From NCBI RefSeq assembly GCF_047345145.1, contig NZ_JBLFER010000001.1:1178001-1242000 (forward strand): 64,000 nt of DNA, in the 5' to 3' direction. Of this stretch, positions 8,865-16,770 are shown piece by piece (the first letter of the stretch is position 1; each line of letters begins with the position of its first letter). The notes beneath the pieces were generated by a model that worked only from the letters and a program-made list of their open reading frames with translations, was not told the origin of the DNA and searched no databases. A program made the translations under genes and the position numbers. The DNA is from Maribacter_C sp047345145. Its GTDB lineage: Bacteria > Bacteroidota > Bacteroidia > Flavobacteriales > Flavobacteriaceae.

Positions 8865-10352
8865 TTATTCTGAAACCATTTTAATGGCTTGAGGTGTCGG
8901 AATTCGAACTCCATCCTTATAGGCCACAATATAAGAAGTAGTATATCCCTTTCTATCAGCATTTCTTTTCAAAAGCTGAGCTTCCTCATAAGAACCTGCG
9001 CTACCATACATATACCTAAATAGATTTTTGTAAGGTTCTTTAGACAGTTTATTCAGACCATTAAACCTGCTTGGTTCTAGTGGCAGGTCTTTGGAGCCTG
9101 CCATAAGTTGCACTCTAAATTCAATATTAAAAACAGGCTTGTCAGGTTTCGAAATTTCTTTAGTAGGTGCAGACTCCTTTTCTTTGGGAGCAACTGTTAT
9201 CGTAGGTTCTTTAATTGGTTCCTTGATTATTTCTTTTTTAACCACAGGTTCTGTTTCGGTGACTTTTGGTAGTTCTTTCTCCACAACTTCTTGTTTAACA
9301 TCCCCTGGAGTAACTTCAGGAAGTTTTACTTCCTCCTTAACTTTGGGTATGTTTTGTTCAGCAGCAACTACTTTTTCCTGTGAATTTTTTACACCCTCGT
9401 CCAAATTTGGTGCATCATCTATGGGGCTGGCCGCAGGGTCTTTTGCAAATTGTTCTGCTGTATCTTCTTCTGCAATAGTCTCCTTATTTTTTGGTTTTGT
9501 ATCAATCGCCATAACTTCCTTTTCAGGGTCTGGTGCCGGCATAATAACTTTTTTAGGGCTTTCACTCAAACTTGAAGCAACTCCATTTTTATAAGATAAA
9601 ATAGCCTCTGCAACCGCTGTACCCATTTCCATTTGTCCCCTTTTTGAATTTAAATAGGCCCCTTCTTTGTCATTGGTAAGAAATCCTGTTTCCACCAAAA
9701 CACTCGGCATAAATGTTTGATGCAAAACAATAAACCCGGCTTGTTTTACCTCTCGATTCTTTCTTTTTAATTTATTTGAAAAATTATCTTGAATAGCTTT
9801 TGCTAAAGAAATACTTTGATCTAAAAATTCCTCTTGCATAATTGTGAGCCCAATAACAGATTCCGGAGAATTAATATCATAATCTGCATAACGCGTCTCA
9901 TAGTTATCTTCTAGATAAATAACCGAGTTTTCTTTCTTTGCGATTTCAAAGTTTTGTTTATTGGCATGAAGTCCTAAAACAAAAGTTCCAGCTCCGAAGG
10001 CGTCAGAGGTATGCGAATCACAATGAACAGAAACAAAAAGATCAGCATTTGCTTTGTTGGCTATTTCACCCCTTACAAAAAGATCAATAAAAGTATCGTC
10101 CTTTCGTGTATAAATTACCTTTATATTAGAGTTTCGCTCCAAAATAGAACCTACCTGTAAAACAATATTAAGGGCTATATTCTTTTCCAAATAACCATTT
10201 CCTAAATTCCCAGGGTCATGTCCTCCGTGCCCAGCGTCAAGCACAACAACAAACTCCTTGGCGCCATTTTCTTGAGCACTAATATTGACAAATGATGTTA
10301 GCAAGAGTATAATTACTAAAAACGGAATAACATTAAAACGTTTCGAAATCAT
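8865..10352 (-). CDS. N-acetylmuramoyl-L-alanine amidase with C-terminal SPOR-like domain
   Basis: A secreted zinc amidase that cuts the bond between MurNAc and the stem peptide. After a signal peptide (ending near FVNISAQ) the Amidase_3 domain spans about residues 35-255, with zinc ligands in LDAGHGGHDPG, in the GYLEKNIAL segment and in VSVHCDS, and the catalytic Glu in LVETGFLTN. A Pro/Glu/Lys-rich linker of about 140 residues follows, then a C-terminal SPOR-like fold (FRVQLMAGS to the end) that would target septal peptidoglycan. A GTG at 10373 would add seven residues, but ATG 10352 gives a better signal peptide. It is divergent from the LptD gene. AmiC-like role in cell separation is likely. 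Confidence 0.9.
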   Translation of the reverse strand: MISKRFNVIPFLVIILLLTSFVNISAQENGAKEFVVVLDAGHGGHDPGNLGNGYLEKNIALNIVLQVGSILERNSNIKVIYTRKDDTFIDLFVRGEIANKANADLFVSVHCDSHTSDAFGAGTFVLGLHANKQNFEIAKKENSVIYLEDNYETRYADYDINSPESVIGLTIMQEEFLDQSISLAKAIQDNFSNKLKRKNREVKQAGFIVLHQTFMPSVLVETGFLTNDKEGAYLNSKRGQMEMGTAVAEAILSYKNGVASSLSESPKKVIMPAPDPEKEVMAIDTKPKNKETIAEEDTAEQFAKDPAASPIDDAPNLDEGVKNSQEKVVAAEQNIPKVKEEVKLPEVTPGDVKQEVVEKELPKVTETEPVVKKEIIKEPIKEPTITVAPKEKESAPTKEISKPDKPVFNIEFRVQLMAGSKDLPLEPSRFNGLNKLSKEPYKNLFRYMYGSAGSYEEAQLLKRNADRKGYTTSYIVAYKDGVRIPTPQAIKMVSE

Positions 10353-10428
10353 ATAATTGAGGTGTTTCAGCACTTTTAAAATGGTTAAATTTATTGTAAT
10401 ACCCTATCTAGGGAACAAAAAATATATG

Positions 10429-10436
10429 TAAGTTTG
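10429..10436 (+). promoter_or_regulatory. Candidate Bacteroidota -7 element for the LptD gene
   Basis: TAAGTTTG matches the Bacteroidota primary sigma factor -7 consensus TAnnTTTG, 47 bases before the TTG start at 10484. No TTG is seen at the expected -33 spacing, so support is moderate. Confidence 0.3.
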
Positions 10437-10483
10437 ACCTCCTAAAGTGAAGCCAAACCTTTACAAAAATAGGATATATAGCC

Positions 10484-13231
10484 TTGCAATCAAATAAACA
10501 TCTTTTACTTTTCCTCTTCCTACTTTTGATTGGTGTGGTTTCTGGGCTAGCTCAAGAAGACAAAATCATCAGTTTACCCATCAAGGCAGCAAAAGATACA
10601 ATAGTCGCTCCCTTATTCCCTAGCCCGGTAGAAAAAGATACTATTTTAAATGATTCAACCCAGATAGCAACTGCAAATGGTGAGTCTCCATTACTTCTAG
10701 ATAAGATAAAGTACAAGGCAAAAGATTCTATCATTTTAAGTCAAAAGAATCAAAAGATATACTTGTATAATGAGGCGGAAATCTACTATCAAGATACTGA
10801 ACTGAAGGCAGGAATCATTATCATGGACTATGTTAATAATGAGGTCTATGCCGGTCGTATGAAAGATACTTTGGGGGTCTATTCACAATTGCCCTATTTT
10901 AAACAAGGAGATCAGGTGGTAATTCCAGATTCTATTCGGTTTAATTTTGACACCCAAAAGGCTTTGATATTTAATTCAAGAACTGAACAACAAGCTGGGG
11001 CTGGTCAGCTTGGAAATGATGCCATGAAAGTATATGCAGAAATCACTAAGAAAGAAAATGATTCTGTTTACTTTATGAGTGAAGCTAGAATCACTACTGC
11101 TGAGGACACCATAAATCCAGATTATTACATACGAGTCAGAAAAGCCAAATTAGTGCCGGGCAAGAAAGTTATTGCCGGGTTAAGTAATATTTATATTGCT
11201 GATGTGCCAACGCCTATTGGCTTACCTTTCGCTTACTTTCCTTTAAGTGTAGGCAGAACGGCGGGTCTACTTATGCCTTCGATTGGTAATGACCCTAATA
11301 GAGGTTATTTTTTACAAAATGGAGGATATTACCTGCCTATTGGAGATAATTTAGATATTGAACTTACCGGAGATTTTTATACCAATGGAAGCTGGGGAAT
11401 AAGGTCACGATCCAATTATGTCAAACGTTATAAATATAGCGGAAGTATCAATCTTAGATACGAGAATCTAGTTACTAGCCAAAAAGGGTTTAGCGATTTT
11501 AGTAGAAGCTCAAATTATAATATTCAAATTTCACATTCTCAAGATCAGAAGGCGAGTCCTAATTCAAGGTTTTCCGCTTCTGTGAATCTGGGAAGTAGTC
11601 AATATTTTCAAAATGCTTTAGGTAGGGTAAGTAGCGGTAATTTATTACGTAATAATTTATCTTCCTCGATTTCCTATTCGAAAACTTTTCCTGCCTATCC
11701 CTCAGTAAATGCAAGTATTACAGCTACCCATAGTCAGAATACTTCTCCAGGATCAACAGACGATGGCAAAGACAATATTCAAATGACATTACCAACTTTT
11801 CAGGCAAGTATGGAACGTATCTTTCCATTTGCCAAGAGAGATGGTATTAAAAAAGGTGTTTTTCAGAATATAAACTTACAATATGATGTCAATGCCAGAT
11901 ATTCGTTAACTACCAATGATGAAGATTTTCTAAAAGCAGAAATGTTCGACAATGGAAGATTTGGTGCACGACACCGTATTCCTTTAGCTACTAACTTTAA
12001 ATTACTGAAATACCTTAGTGTTAGTATGGGAGGTAATTATGAGGATATTTGGACTTTAGAGACTTTCAACCAACGTTTTGAAGAAGCCGAAGAACCTACA
12101 CAAAGAGGAACCGTAGTAAGAGATACCATTAAAGGTTTTGATCGTTACAATTCGTATAATTTTAGTGCTAGCATAGGAACAACTCTTTACGGCACATTTC
12201 GTTTTGGAGACGATAAAAAAGTTCAGGCGATACGCCATGTTATGAGACCATCATTAAGCTATGGATATGCCCCGTCATTTGATCAGTTCTATGACGAATA
12301 TATTGGAGAAAATGGAGAAGTTGTGCAATTCAGCAGATTTGAAGGAACGCTAAATGGAGCACCTAGACTAGGCAAGTCGAATAGCATCAGCTTTTCTTTA
12401 GCAAATACTTTAGAAGCAAAAGTTAGAGATAAAGACTCAACAGTTATTGAACCAAAAAAGGTTCCTATTCTAAGTAATTTAAATATTTCGACAGGTTATA
12501 ATCTAGAAGCAGATTCGTTAAAATTGAGCCCGTTAAGTTTAAATGGAGGTACAACCATTTTGAACAATAAAATGTCTATCAATTTCTCTGCTGGCTTAGA
12601 TCCGTATGCTATTGATAACAACGGAAGACGCATCAACACTTTTAATATTGACAATGGGGGTAGTCTATTAAGATTAACTAGAGCCAATGTTAATATTGGT
12701 TATCGAATTGACAGTGAGATGTTTCGAAAAAAGGAAGAAGACGAAGAGGAGGATAAAAATGAAGAAGAAGCAGGTCAATTTGACTATTCTGCGCAGGATG
12801 ATTTAAACAATCCTTTTGAAAGAGTTGACGAATATGGAAATAGGGAATATGATGAAGATACCCGAAGAGATCAAGATATAGACAACCCAGTTTATGCCTC
12901 TAAAATACCTTGGGACTTTAATCTGGCCTACTCAGCGACGTATAATAATTCGACAAGACAAAATGAATTTGGTAGCCACTCTTTGATGGTACGAGGAAAC
13001 ATTCAACTGAGCCCACGTTGGAAAATTGGAGGTTCTACAGGGTACGACTTTAAGGGGAAAGGATTTACACTTACCCAGCTTAACATTTCAAGAAAATTAG
13101 GTAGTTTCAATATGCGCTTTAACTGGACCCCTTTTGGTCAATATAAACGCTGGGACTTTTTTATTGGAATAACTTCTGATATTCTAAAAGATTTGAAATG
13201 GGAAAACAGAAGTCAACCACCCAGAAGATGA
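10484..13231 (+). CDS. LptD-like LPS assembly outer-membrane protein
   Basis: A 915-residue outer-membrane protein of the Bacteroidota LptD type, which inserts lipopolysaccharide into the outer leaflet. A signal peptide (LLLFLFLLLIGVVSGLAQ) is followed by an OstA/LptA-like beta region (about residues 60-230, starting near DSIILSQKNQKIYLYNEAEI) and then a long beta-barrel region rich in alternating aromatic and polar residues. A very acidic insertion (EEDEEEDKNEEE, about 750-765) probably lies in a loop. The start is TTG at 10484; no ATG or GTG lies between it and the upstream in-frame stop at 10448, and the signal peptide follows directly. It is divergent from the amidase gene and upstream of ridA. 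Confidence 0.85.
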   Translation: MQSNKHLLLFLFLLLIGVVSGLAQEDKIISLPIKAAKDTIVAPLFPSPVEKDTILNDSTQIATANGESPLLLDKIKYKAKDSIILSQKNQKIYLYNEAEIYYQDTELKAGIIIMDYVNNEVYAGRMKDTLGVYSQLPYFKQGDQVVIPDSIRFNFDTQKALIFNSRTEQQAGAGQLGNDAMKVYAEITKKENDSVYFMSEARITTAEDTINPDYYIRVRKAKLVPGKKVIAGLSNIYIADVPTPIGLPFAYFPLSVGRTAGLLMPSIGNDPNRGYFLQNGGYYLPIGDNLDIELTGDFYTNGSWGIRSRSNYVKRYKYSGSINLRYENLVTSQKGFSDFSRSSNYNIQISHSQDQKASPNSRFSASVNLGSSQYFQNALGRVSSGNLLRNNLSSSISYSKTFPAYPSVNASITATHSQNTSPGSTDDGKDNIQMTLPTFQASMERIFPFAKRDGIKKGVFQNINLQYDVNARYSLTTNDEDFLKAEMFDNGRFGARHRIPLATNFKLLKYLSVSMGGNYEDIWTLETFNQRFEEAEEPTQRGTVVRDTIKGFDRYNSYNFSASIGTTLYGTFRFGDDKKVQAIRHVMRPSLSYGYAPSFDQFYDEYIGENGEVVQFSRFEGTLNGAPRLGKSNSISFSLANTLEAKVRDKDSTVIEPKKVPILSNLNISTGYNLEADSLKLSPLSLNGGTTILNNKMSINFSAGLDPYAIDNNGRRINTFNIDNGGSLLRLTRANVNIGYRIDSEMFRKKEEDEEEDKNEEEAGQFDYSAQDDLNNPFERVDEYGNREYDEDTRRDQDIDNPVYASKIPWDFNLAYSATYNNSTRQNEFGSHSLMVRGNIQLSPRWKIGGSTGYDFKGKGFTLTQLNISRKLGSFNMRFNWTPFGQYKRWDFFIGITSDILKDLKWENRSQPPRR

Positions 13232-13294
13232 TTATTGGAAATAAATCAAAAAGTAGATTACTCTTTCTTAGGGAATAACAATAAAAGCTGTTTT

Positions 13295-13675
13295 ATGAAA
13301 AAAATTATAAATACTTCGAATGCCCCTGCTCCTATTGGACCTTATAATCAAGCCATTTTAAGTGGAAATACATTGTACATTTCTGGTCAGATACCTATGG
13401 ATGCAGAAACTGGAAACCTTATTGAAGGAAATATTCAAAAGGAAACTAAGCAGTGTATGAAAAACTTAAAAGCGATTCTTACGGAAGCCGGAATGACCTT
13501 TGAAAACGTTGTAAAGTCTTCTATTTTTCTTGCGGATATGAATCAATTTTCTCAAGTAAATGAAGTATACGCATCTTACTTTAAAGCTGGAACTGCTCCT
13601 GCTCGGGAAACCGTAGAAGTAGCAAATCTACCTAAATTCGTTAATGTAGAGATTTCAATGATAGCGGTCTCCTAG
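13295..13675 (+). CDS. ridA: RidA family reactive intermediate deaminase
   Basis: A 126-residue cytoplasmic enzyme of the YjgF/YER057c/UK114 family that hydrolyses reactive enamine/imine intermediates released by PLP enzymes. Family landmarks are APAPIGPYNQA near the N-terminus, SGQIPMD, and PARETVEVANLP, which carries the conserved substrate-binding Arg. The frame is open 60 bases further upstream, but the ATG at 13295 matches the usual family start and length, so the upstream extension is rejected. It follows the LptD gene by about 60 bases and converges on the kinase gene with three bases between stops. Confidence 0.93.
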   Translation: MKKIINTSNAPAPIGPYNQAILSGNTLYISGQIPMDAETGNLIEGNIQKETKQCMKNLKAILTEAGMTFENVVKSSIFLADMNQFSQVNEVYASYFKAGTAPARETVEVANLPKFVNVEISMIAVS

Positions 13676-13678
13676 GTT

Positions 13679-14530
13679 CTAAATCGTTTCTTTATGAAAT
13701 TCTACCAGACCCTCTATTGGTCTTTGTCGAATAACACCAACTATTAGATCATTACGTTTTAGAACATTTACCAGTTCGTCCTTTAGGTAATATGCAATGC
13801 TGCCCACAAAATTGATTGGTACTTTCGTGGCCAATTCAAATTGCATGATGTAATTATTGACAAACTGTTGAAAGCCCTTGTCAATGACCCCTTTGCAATA
13901 TGGATGCTCTTTATTCTCTACTAAAAAACGAGCAAAAGTGGCTAAATACGTATTTGGGTTAGGTTGTTTATACAAGTTCTCTTTGATCACATCTGCATCT
14001 AAATCATAACCTTTCGCAAATTTCATTGCTAAATCTTGAGGCATTTTATGAAAGTAGTAATCACGTATTAATTTCCGTCCGAAGAAATTACCGCTTCCAT
14101 CATCCATGGGAATATAACCAAGCGATGTTACTTTTTGAAAGAGCTGATGTCCATCATAATAGCTGCAATTTGAACCCGTGCCTAGAATACAAACAATACC
14201 TTGATGACCTATTTTGGTAGTGGAAAAAATTGCGGCATAGGTATCCTCCTTCACTTCAGCTTTTGCATTTGGAAAGAAATCAGAAAAAATTCCTTTGAGA
14301 AAATTCTTCATCCGATCTGTTCCACAACCTGCACCGTAAAAATACAGACGCGTTACTTCCTCTTTGTTTTTTGACAGCTCAAAATTGTTGGCTAATCGAT
14401 CTTCTATTACCGCTTTCGTAAGCACTTCAGGACTTAACCCTAAAGTTTGAGTAAGAAAAAGTTGTTCTCCTTTTTCGTCTAATGCTATCCAATCTGCTTT
14501 AGTAGCACCGCTATCAACAATTAATATCAT
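13679..14530 (-). CDS. BadF/BadG-type N-acetylglucosamine kinase
   Basis: A 283-residue sugar kinase of the BadF/BadG/BcrA/BcrD ATPase superfamily (actin-like fold). The phosphate-1 loop is VDSGATKADW at the N-terminus, the second phosphate loop is CILGTGSNCSYYDG (about 116-129), and DDGSGNFFGRKLIRDYY carries the usual substrate and interdomain residues. Members phosphorylate N-acetylglucosamine (and some act on MurNAc or GlcN), giving GlcNAc-6-phosphate in the cytoplasm. It lies just downstream of pfkA-gap on the same strand, beyond a strong hairpin, so it could be read through partly. It may feed the amino-sugar pathway encoded at 48-57 kb. The exact substrate is inferred. Confidence 0.82.
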   Translation of the reverse strand: MILIVDSGATKADWIALDEKGEQLFLTQTLGLSPEVLTKAVIEDRLANNFELSKNKEEVTRLYFYGAGCGTDRMKNFLKGIFSDFFPNAKAEVKEDTYAAIFSTTKIGHQGIVCILGTGSNCSYYDGHQLFQKVTSLGYIPMDDGSGNFFGRKLIRDYYFHKMPQDLAMKFAKGYDLDADVIKENLYKQPNPNTYLATFARFLVENKEHPYCKGVIDKGFQQFVNNYIMQFELATKVPINFVGSIAYYLKDELVNVLKRNDLIVGVIRQRPIEGLVEFHKETI

Positions 14531-14549
14531 ACTGTCAATTTTAAAAGTA

Positions 14550-14591
14550 GTATCCTGAAAACAAGTGTATAACCACTAATCTTCAGGATAC
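14550..14591 (-). terminator. Hairpin between gap and the sugar kinase gene
   Basis: A perfect 10-base stem, GTATCCTGAA (14550-14559) with TTCAGGATAC (14582-14591), encloses a 22-base loop that itself pairs AGTG (14564-14567) with CACT (14574-14577). Read on the minus strand it lies just after gap and is followed by a short T run (TACTTTTAAAATT), so it probably ends part of the pfkA-gap transcript or protects its 3' end before the kinase gene. Confidence 0.55.
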
Positions 14592-14610
14592 CCAAATATA
14601 TAATCTTTGT

Positions 14611-15612
14611 CTATAAACTTGCTACATGCTGCGTAAGATCAACCATTTTGTTGGAGAATCCTGCTTCATTATCATACCAAGAAATTATTTTGTAAAAACC
14701 TGAATTTAACTCGATACATGCTTCTGCATCGAAAATACTAGTTCTTGCATCTCCTACAAAATCTTGAGAAACAACACTATCATCGGTATAGCCTAAAACA
14801 CCTTTTAGTTCTCCTTCAGAAGCTGCCTTAAAAGCTTTTTTGATTTCACCCAAAGAAGTATCTTTTTTAACTCTAACAGTTAAATCCACAACGGAAACAT
14901 CTGCGGTTGGCACTCTAAATGCCATTCCAGTTAATTTTCCTGTTAGAGCCGGTATTACCTTGGTAACCGCAATTGCCGCACCAGTTGTTGATGGAATAAT
15001 GTTTAACATCGCAGAGCGTCCCAAACGATAATTCTTTTTAGAAGGAGAATCTACAGTAAATTGTGTTGATGTGCTCGCATGAATAGTTGTCATTAACGCC
15101 TCTTCAATTCCGAAGTTGTCATCTAATACTTTTGCAACAGGGGCTAAACAGTTTGTTGTACAAGACGCATTCGAAACAATAGTATCCGAAGCTTTTACAT
15201 CTTTATGATTAACACCATAAACAAACATTGGAGCATCCTTCGAAGGAGCAGAAATAACAACTTTTTCCGCACCACCATCAATATGATATTGTGCCGTCTC
15301 TAGAGTTGTGAAAATCCCCGTACATTCATTAACTATTTCTGCACCAACGGCATCCCATCCAATATTCTTAGGATCTCTTTCTGCGGTAATACGGACCGTT
15401 TTTCCATTTACTATCAAATTTCCATTTTCCACTTCGACAGTTCCATCGAACTTACCATGAACAGAATCATATTTTAGTAAGTAGGCAAGGTGCTCAACAT
15501 CTAAAAGATCATTAATGGCAACTACGTCAACATCACCTCTTTTTACAGTTGTTCGGAATACCAATCTTCCTATTCTTCCAAATCCGTTAATTCCTATTTT
15601 TAAATTCGACAT
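14611..15612 (-). CDS. gap: Glyceraldehyde-3-phosphate dehydrogenase, type I
   Basis: The cytoplasmic glycolytic enzyme oxidising glyceraldehyde-3-phosphate with NAD and phosphate. The Rossmann motif GINGFGRIGRL is at residues 8-18, and the catalytic cysteine lies in SNASCTTNCLAP (about 147-158). HASTSTQFTVD and the C-terminal SWYDNEAGFSNKM are typical of the type I enzyme. The length of 333 residues is normal. Start ATG 15612. It follows pfkA by about 25 bases on the same strand, so the two form a glycolytic operon, ended or attenuated by the hairpin at 14550-14591. Confidence 0.97.
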   Translation of the reverse strand: MSNLKIGINGFGRIGRLVFRTTVKRGDVDVVAINDLLDVEHLAYLLKYDSVHGKFDGTVEVENGNLIVNGKTVRITAERDPKNIGWDAVGAEIVNECTGIFTTLETAQYHIDGGAEKVVISAPSKDAPMFVYGVNHKDVKASDTIVSNASCTTNCLAPVAKVLDDNFGIEEALMTTIHASTSTQFTVDSPSKKNYRLGRSAMLNIIPSTTGAAIAVTKVIPALTGKLTGMAFRVPTADVSVVDLTVRVKKDTSLGEIKKAFKAASEGELKGVLGYTDDSVVSQDFVGDARTSIFDAEACIELNSGFYKIISWYDNEAGFSNKMVDLTQHVASL

Positions 15613-15637
15613 TTTCTTCTTTTTAAGTGTTATTAAA

Positions 15638-16624
15638 TTATGTTGTCATTATATCAGATACTCGAATAAGCTCTTTATCTATCTTAGATTCTCCCTTTAT
15701 AGCTTTGTTAATTGGAGTAAGTATTAAATCATTGTTTTGAATACCGACCATAAGGTTTGATTTTCCTTCTAAAAGAGTTTCTACCGCCTTAACTCCCATT
15801 CTACTTGCCAATACTCTATCAAAACAAGAAGGGGCGCCACCACGCTGTAAATGGCCTAATACAGAAACTCGAACATCGTAAATTGGTAAATGCTCTTCTA
15901 CATATTCTTTAAGCTCAAATACGCTTTTACCTATTTTATCTCCTTCAGCAACTACTACAATACTTGAAGACTTACCCGATTTCTTACTTCGTTTTAAAGA
16001 CTCTACAAGTCGTTCAAGTCCTAAATTTTCTTCTGGTATTAAAATTTCTTCAGCCCCTGCTCCCACTCCTACATTCAGAGCAATATGGCCTACATCGCGA
16101 CCCATAACCTCAACAAAAAATAATCTATTGTGTGAACTCGCCGTATCTCTGATTTTATCTATTACTTCAACTACTGTATTACATGCCGTATCAAAACCTA
16201 AGGTATTTGAAGTGCCATAAATATCATTGTCAATAGTACCTGGGATTCCGATAACGGGGAAACCATACTCTTCATTAAAAATCATTGCACCGGTAAAACT
16301 ACCATCTCCACCGATAACCACAAAGGCATCAATTCCTTCTGCTGTTAGCTGTTCGTAGGCCTTTTTTCTTCCCTCTGCGGTTCTGAATTCTTGACATCTG
16401 GCCGACTTCAAAATTGTACCGCCTTTATTAATTATGTTATTTACGCTACGTGCGTCCATAGGTTTAAAATCCCCTTCAATCATTCCTTGATATCCGCGGT
16501 AAATCCCAACACAATCAATTTTCAAAAAAGCGCATGTACGAACAACTGCTCGAATAGCAGCGTTCATACCAGGAGAATCACCTCCTGATGTAAAAACACC
16601 TATCTTTTTTATCTCTTTAGCCAT
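15638..16624 (-). CDS. pfkA: ATP-dependent 6-phosphofructokinase
   Basis: Phosphorylates fructose-6-phosphate to the 1,6-bisphosphate, the committed glycolytic step. Motifs of the bacterial PfkA family are GVFTSGGDSPGMNAAIRA at the N-terminus (ATP loop), GGDGSFTGA at about 103-111 and GIPGTIDNDI with the catalytic Asp at about 127-136, then HLQRGGAPSCFDR near 250. With start ATG 16624 the product is 328 residues, typical for the family; a GTG at 16642 would add only six residues. It is transcribed ahead of gap. A TAnnTTTG element lies 27 bases upstream of the ATG. Confidence 0.96.
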   Translation of the reverse strand: MAKEIKKIGVFTSGGDSPGMNAAIRAVVRTCAFLKIDCVGIYRGYQGMIEGDFKPMDARSVNNIINKGGTILKSARCQEFRTAEGRKKAYEQLTAEGIDAFVVIGGDGSFTGAMIFNEEYGFPVIGIPGTIDNDIYGTSNTLGFDTACNTVVEVIDKIRDTASSHNRLFFVEVMGRDVGHIALNVGVGAGAEEILIPEENLGLERLVESLKRSKKSGKSSSIVVVAEGDKIGKSVFELKEYVEEHLPIYDVRVSVLGHLQRGGAPSCFDRVLASRMGVKAVETLLEGKSNLMVGIQNNDLILTPINKAIKGESKIDKELIRVSDIMTT

Positions 16625-16650
16625 GAAAAAATTTAAGCTCACGAAATTAG

Positions 16651-16658
16651 CAAACTTA
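16651..16658 (-). promoter_or_regulatory. Candidate -7 element of the pfkA-gap operon
   Basis: On the minus strand the sequence reads TAAGTTTG, an exact match to the Bacteroidota -7 consensus TAnnTTTG, 27 bases before the pfkA ATG. No convincing -33 TTG is visible at 17-23 bases further upstream. Confidence 0.35.
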
Positions 16659-16770
16659 TTCGAATTTAGGAACTCTCAGAACCCTTTATTTATCGATCAA
16701 ACGATTTCGTGTGCTCGAGAACACTATTGTTGTTTAAAATACAACTATTAGTTTAGGTTTTGTGCAAAAA

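Noticed and set aside
9091..9594. 167-codon plus-strand frame, Ser/Thr-rich, inside the amidase gene
   Set aside because: It is the antisense shadow of the Pro/Glu/Lys-rich amidase linker; composition follows from that and no signal or motif supports a gene.
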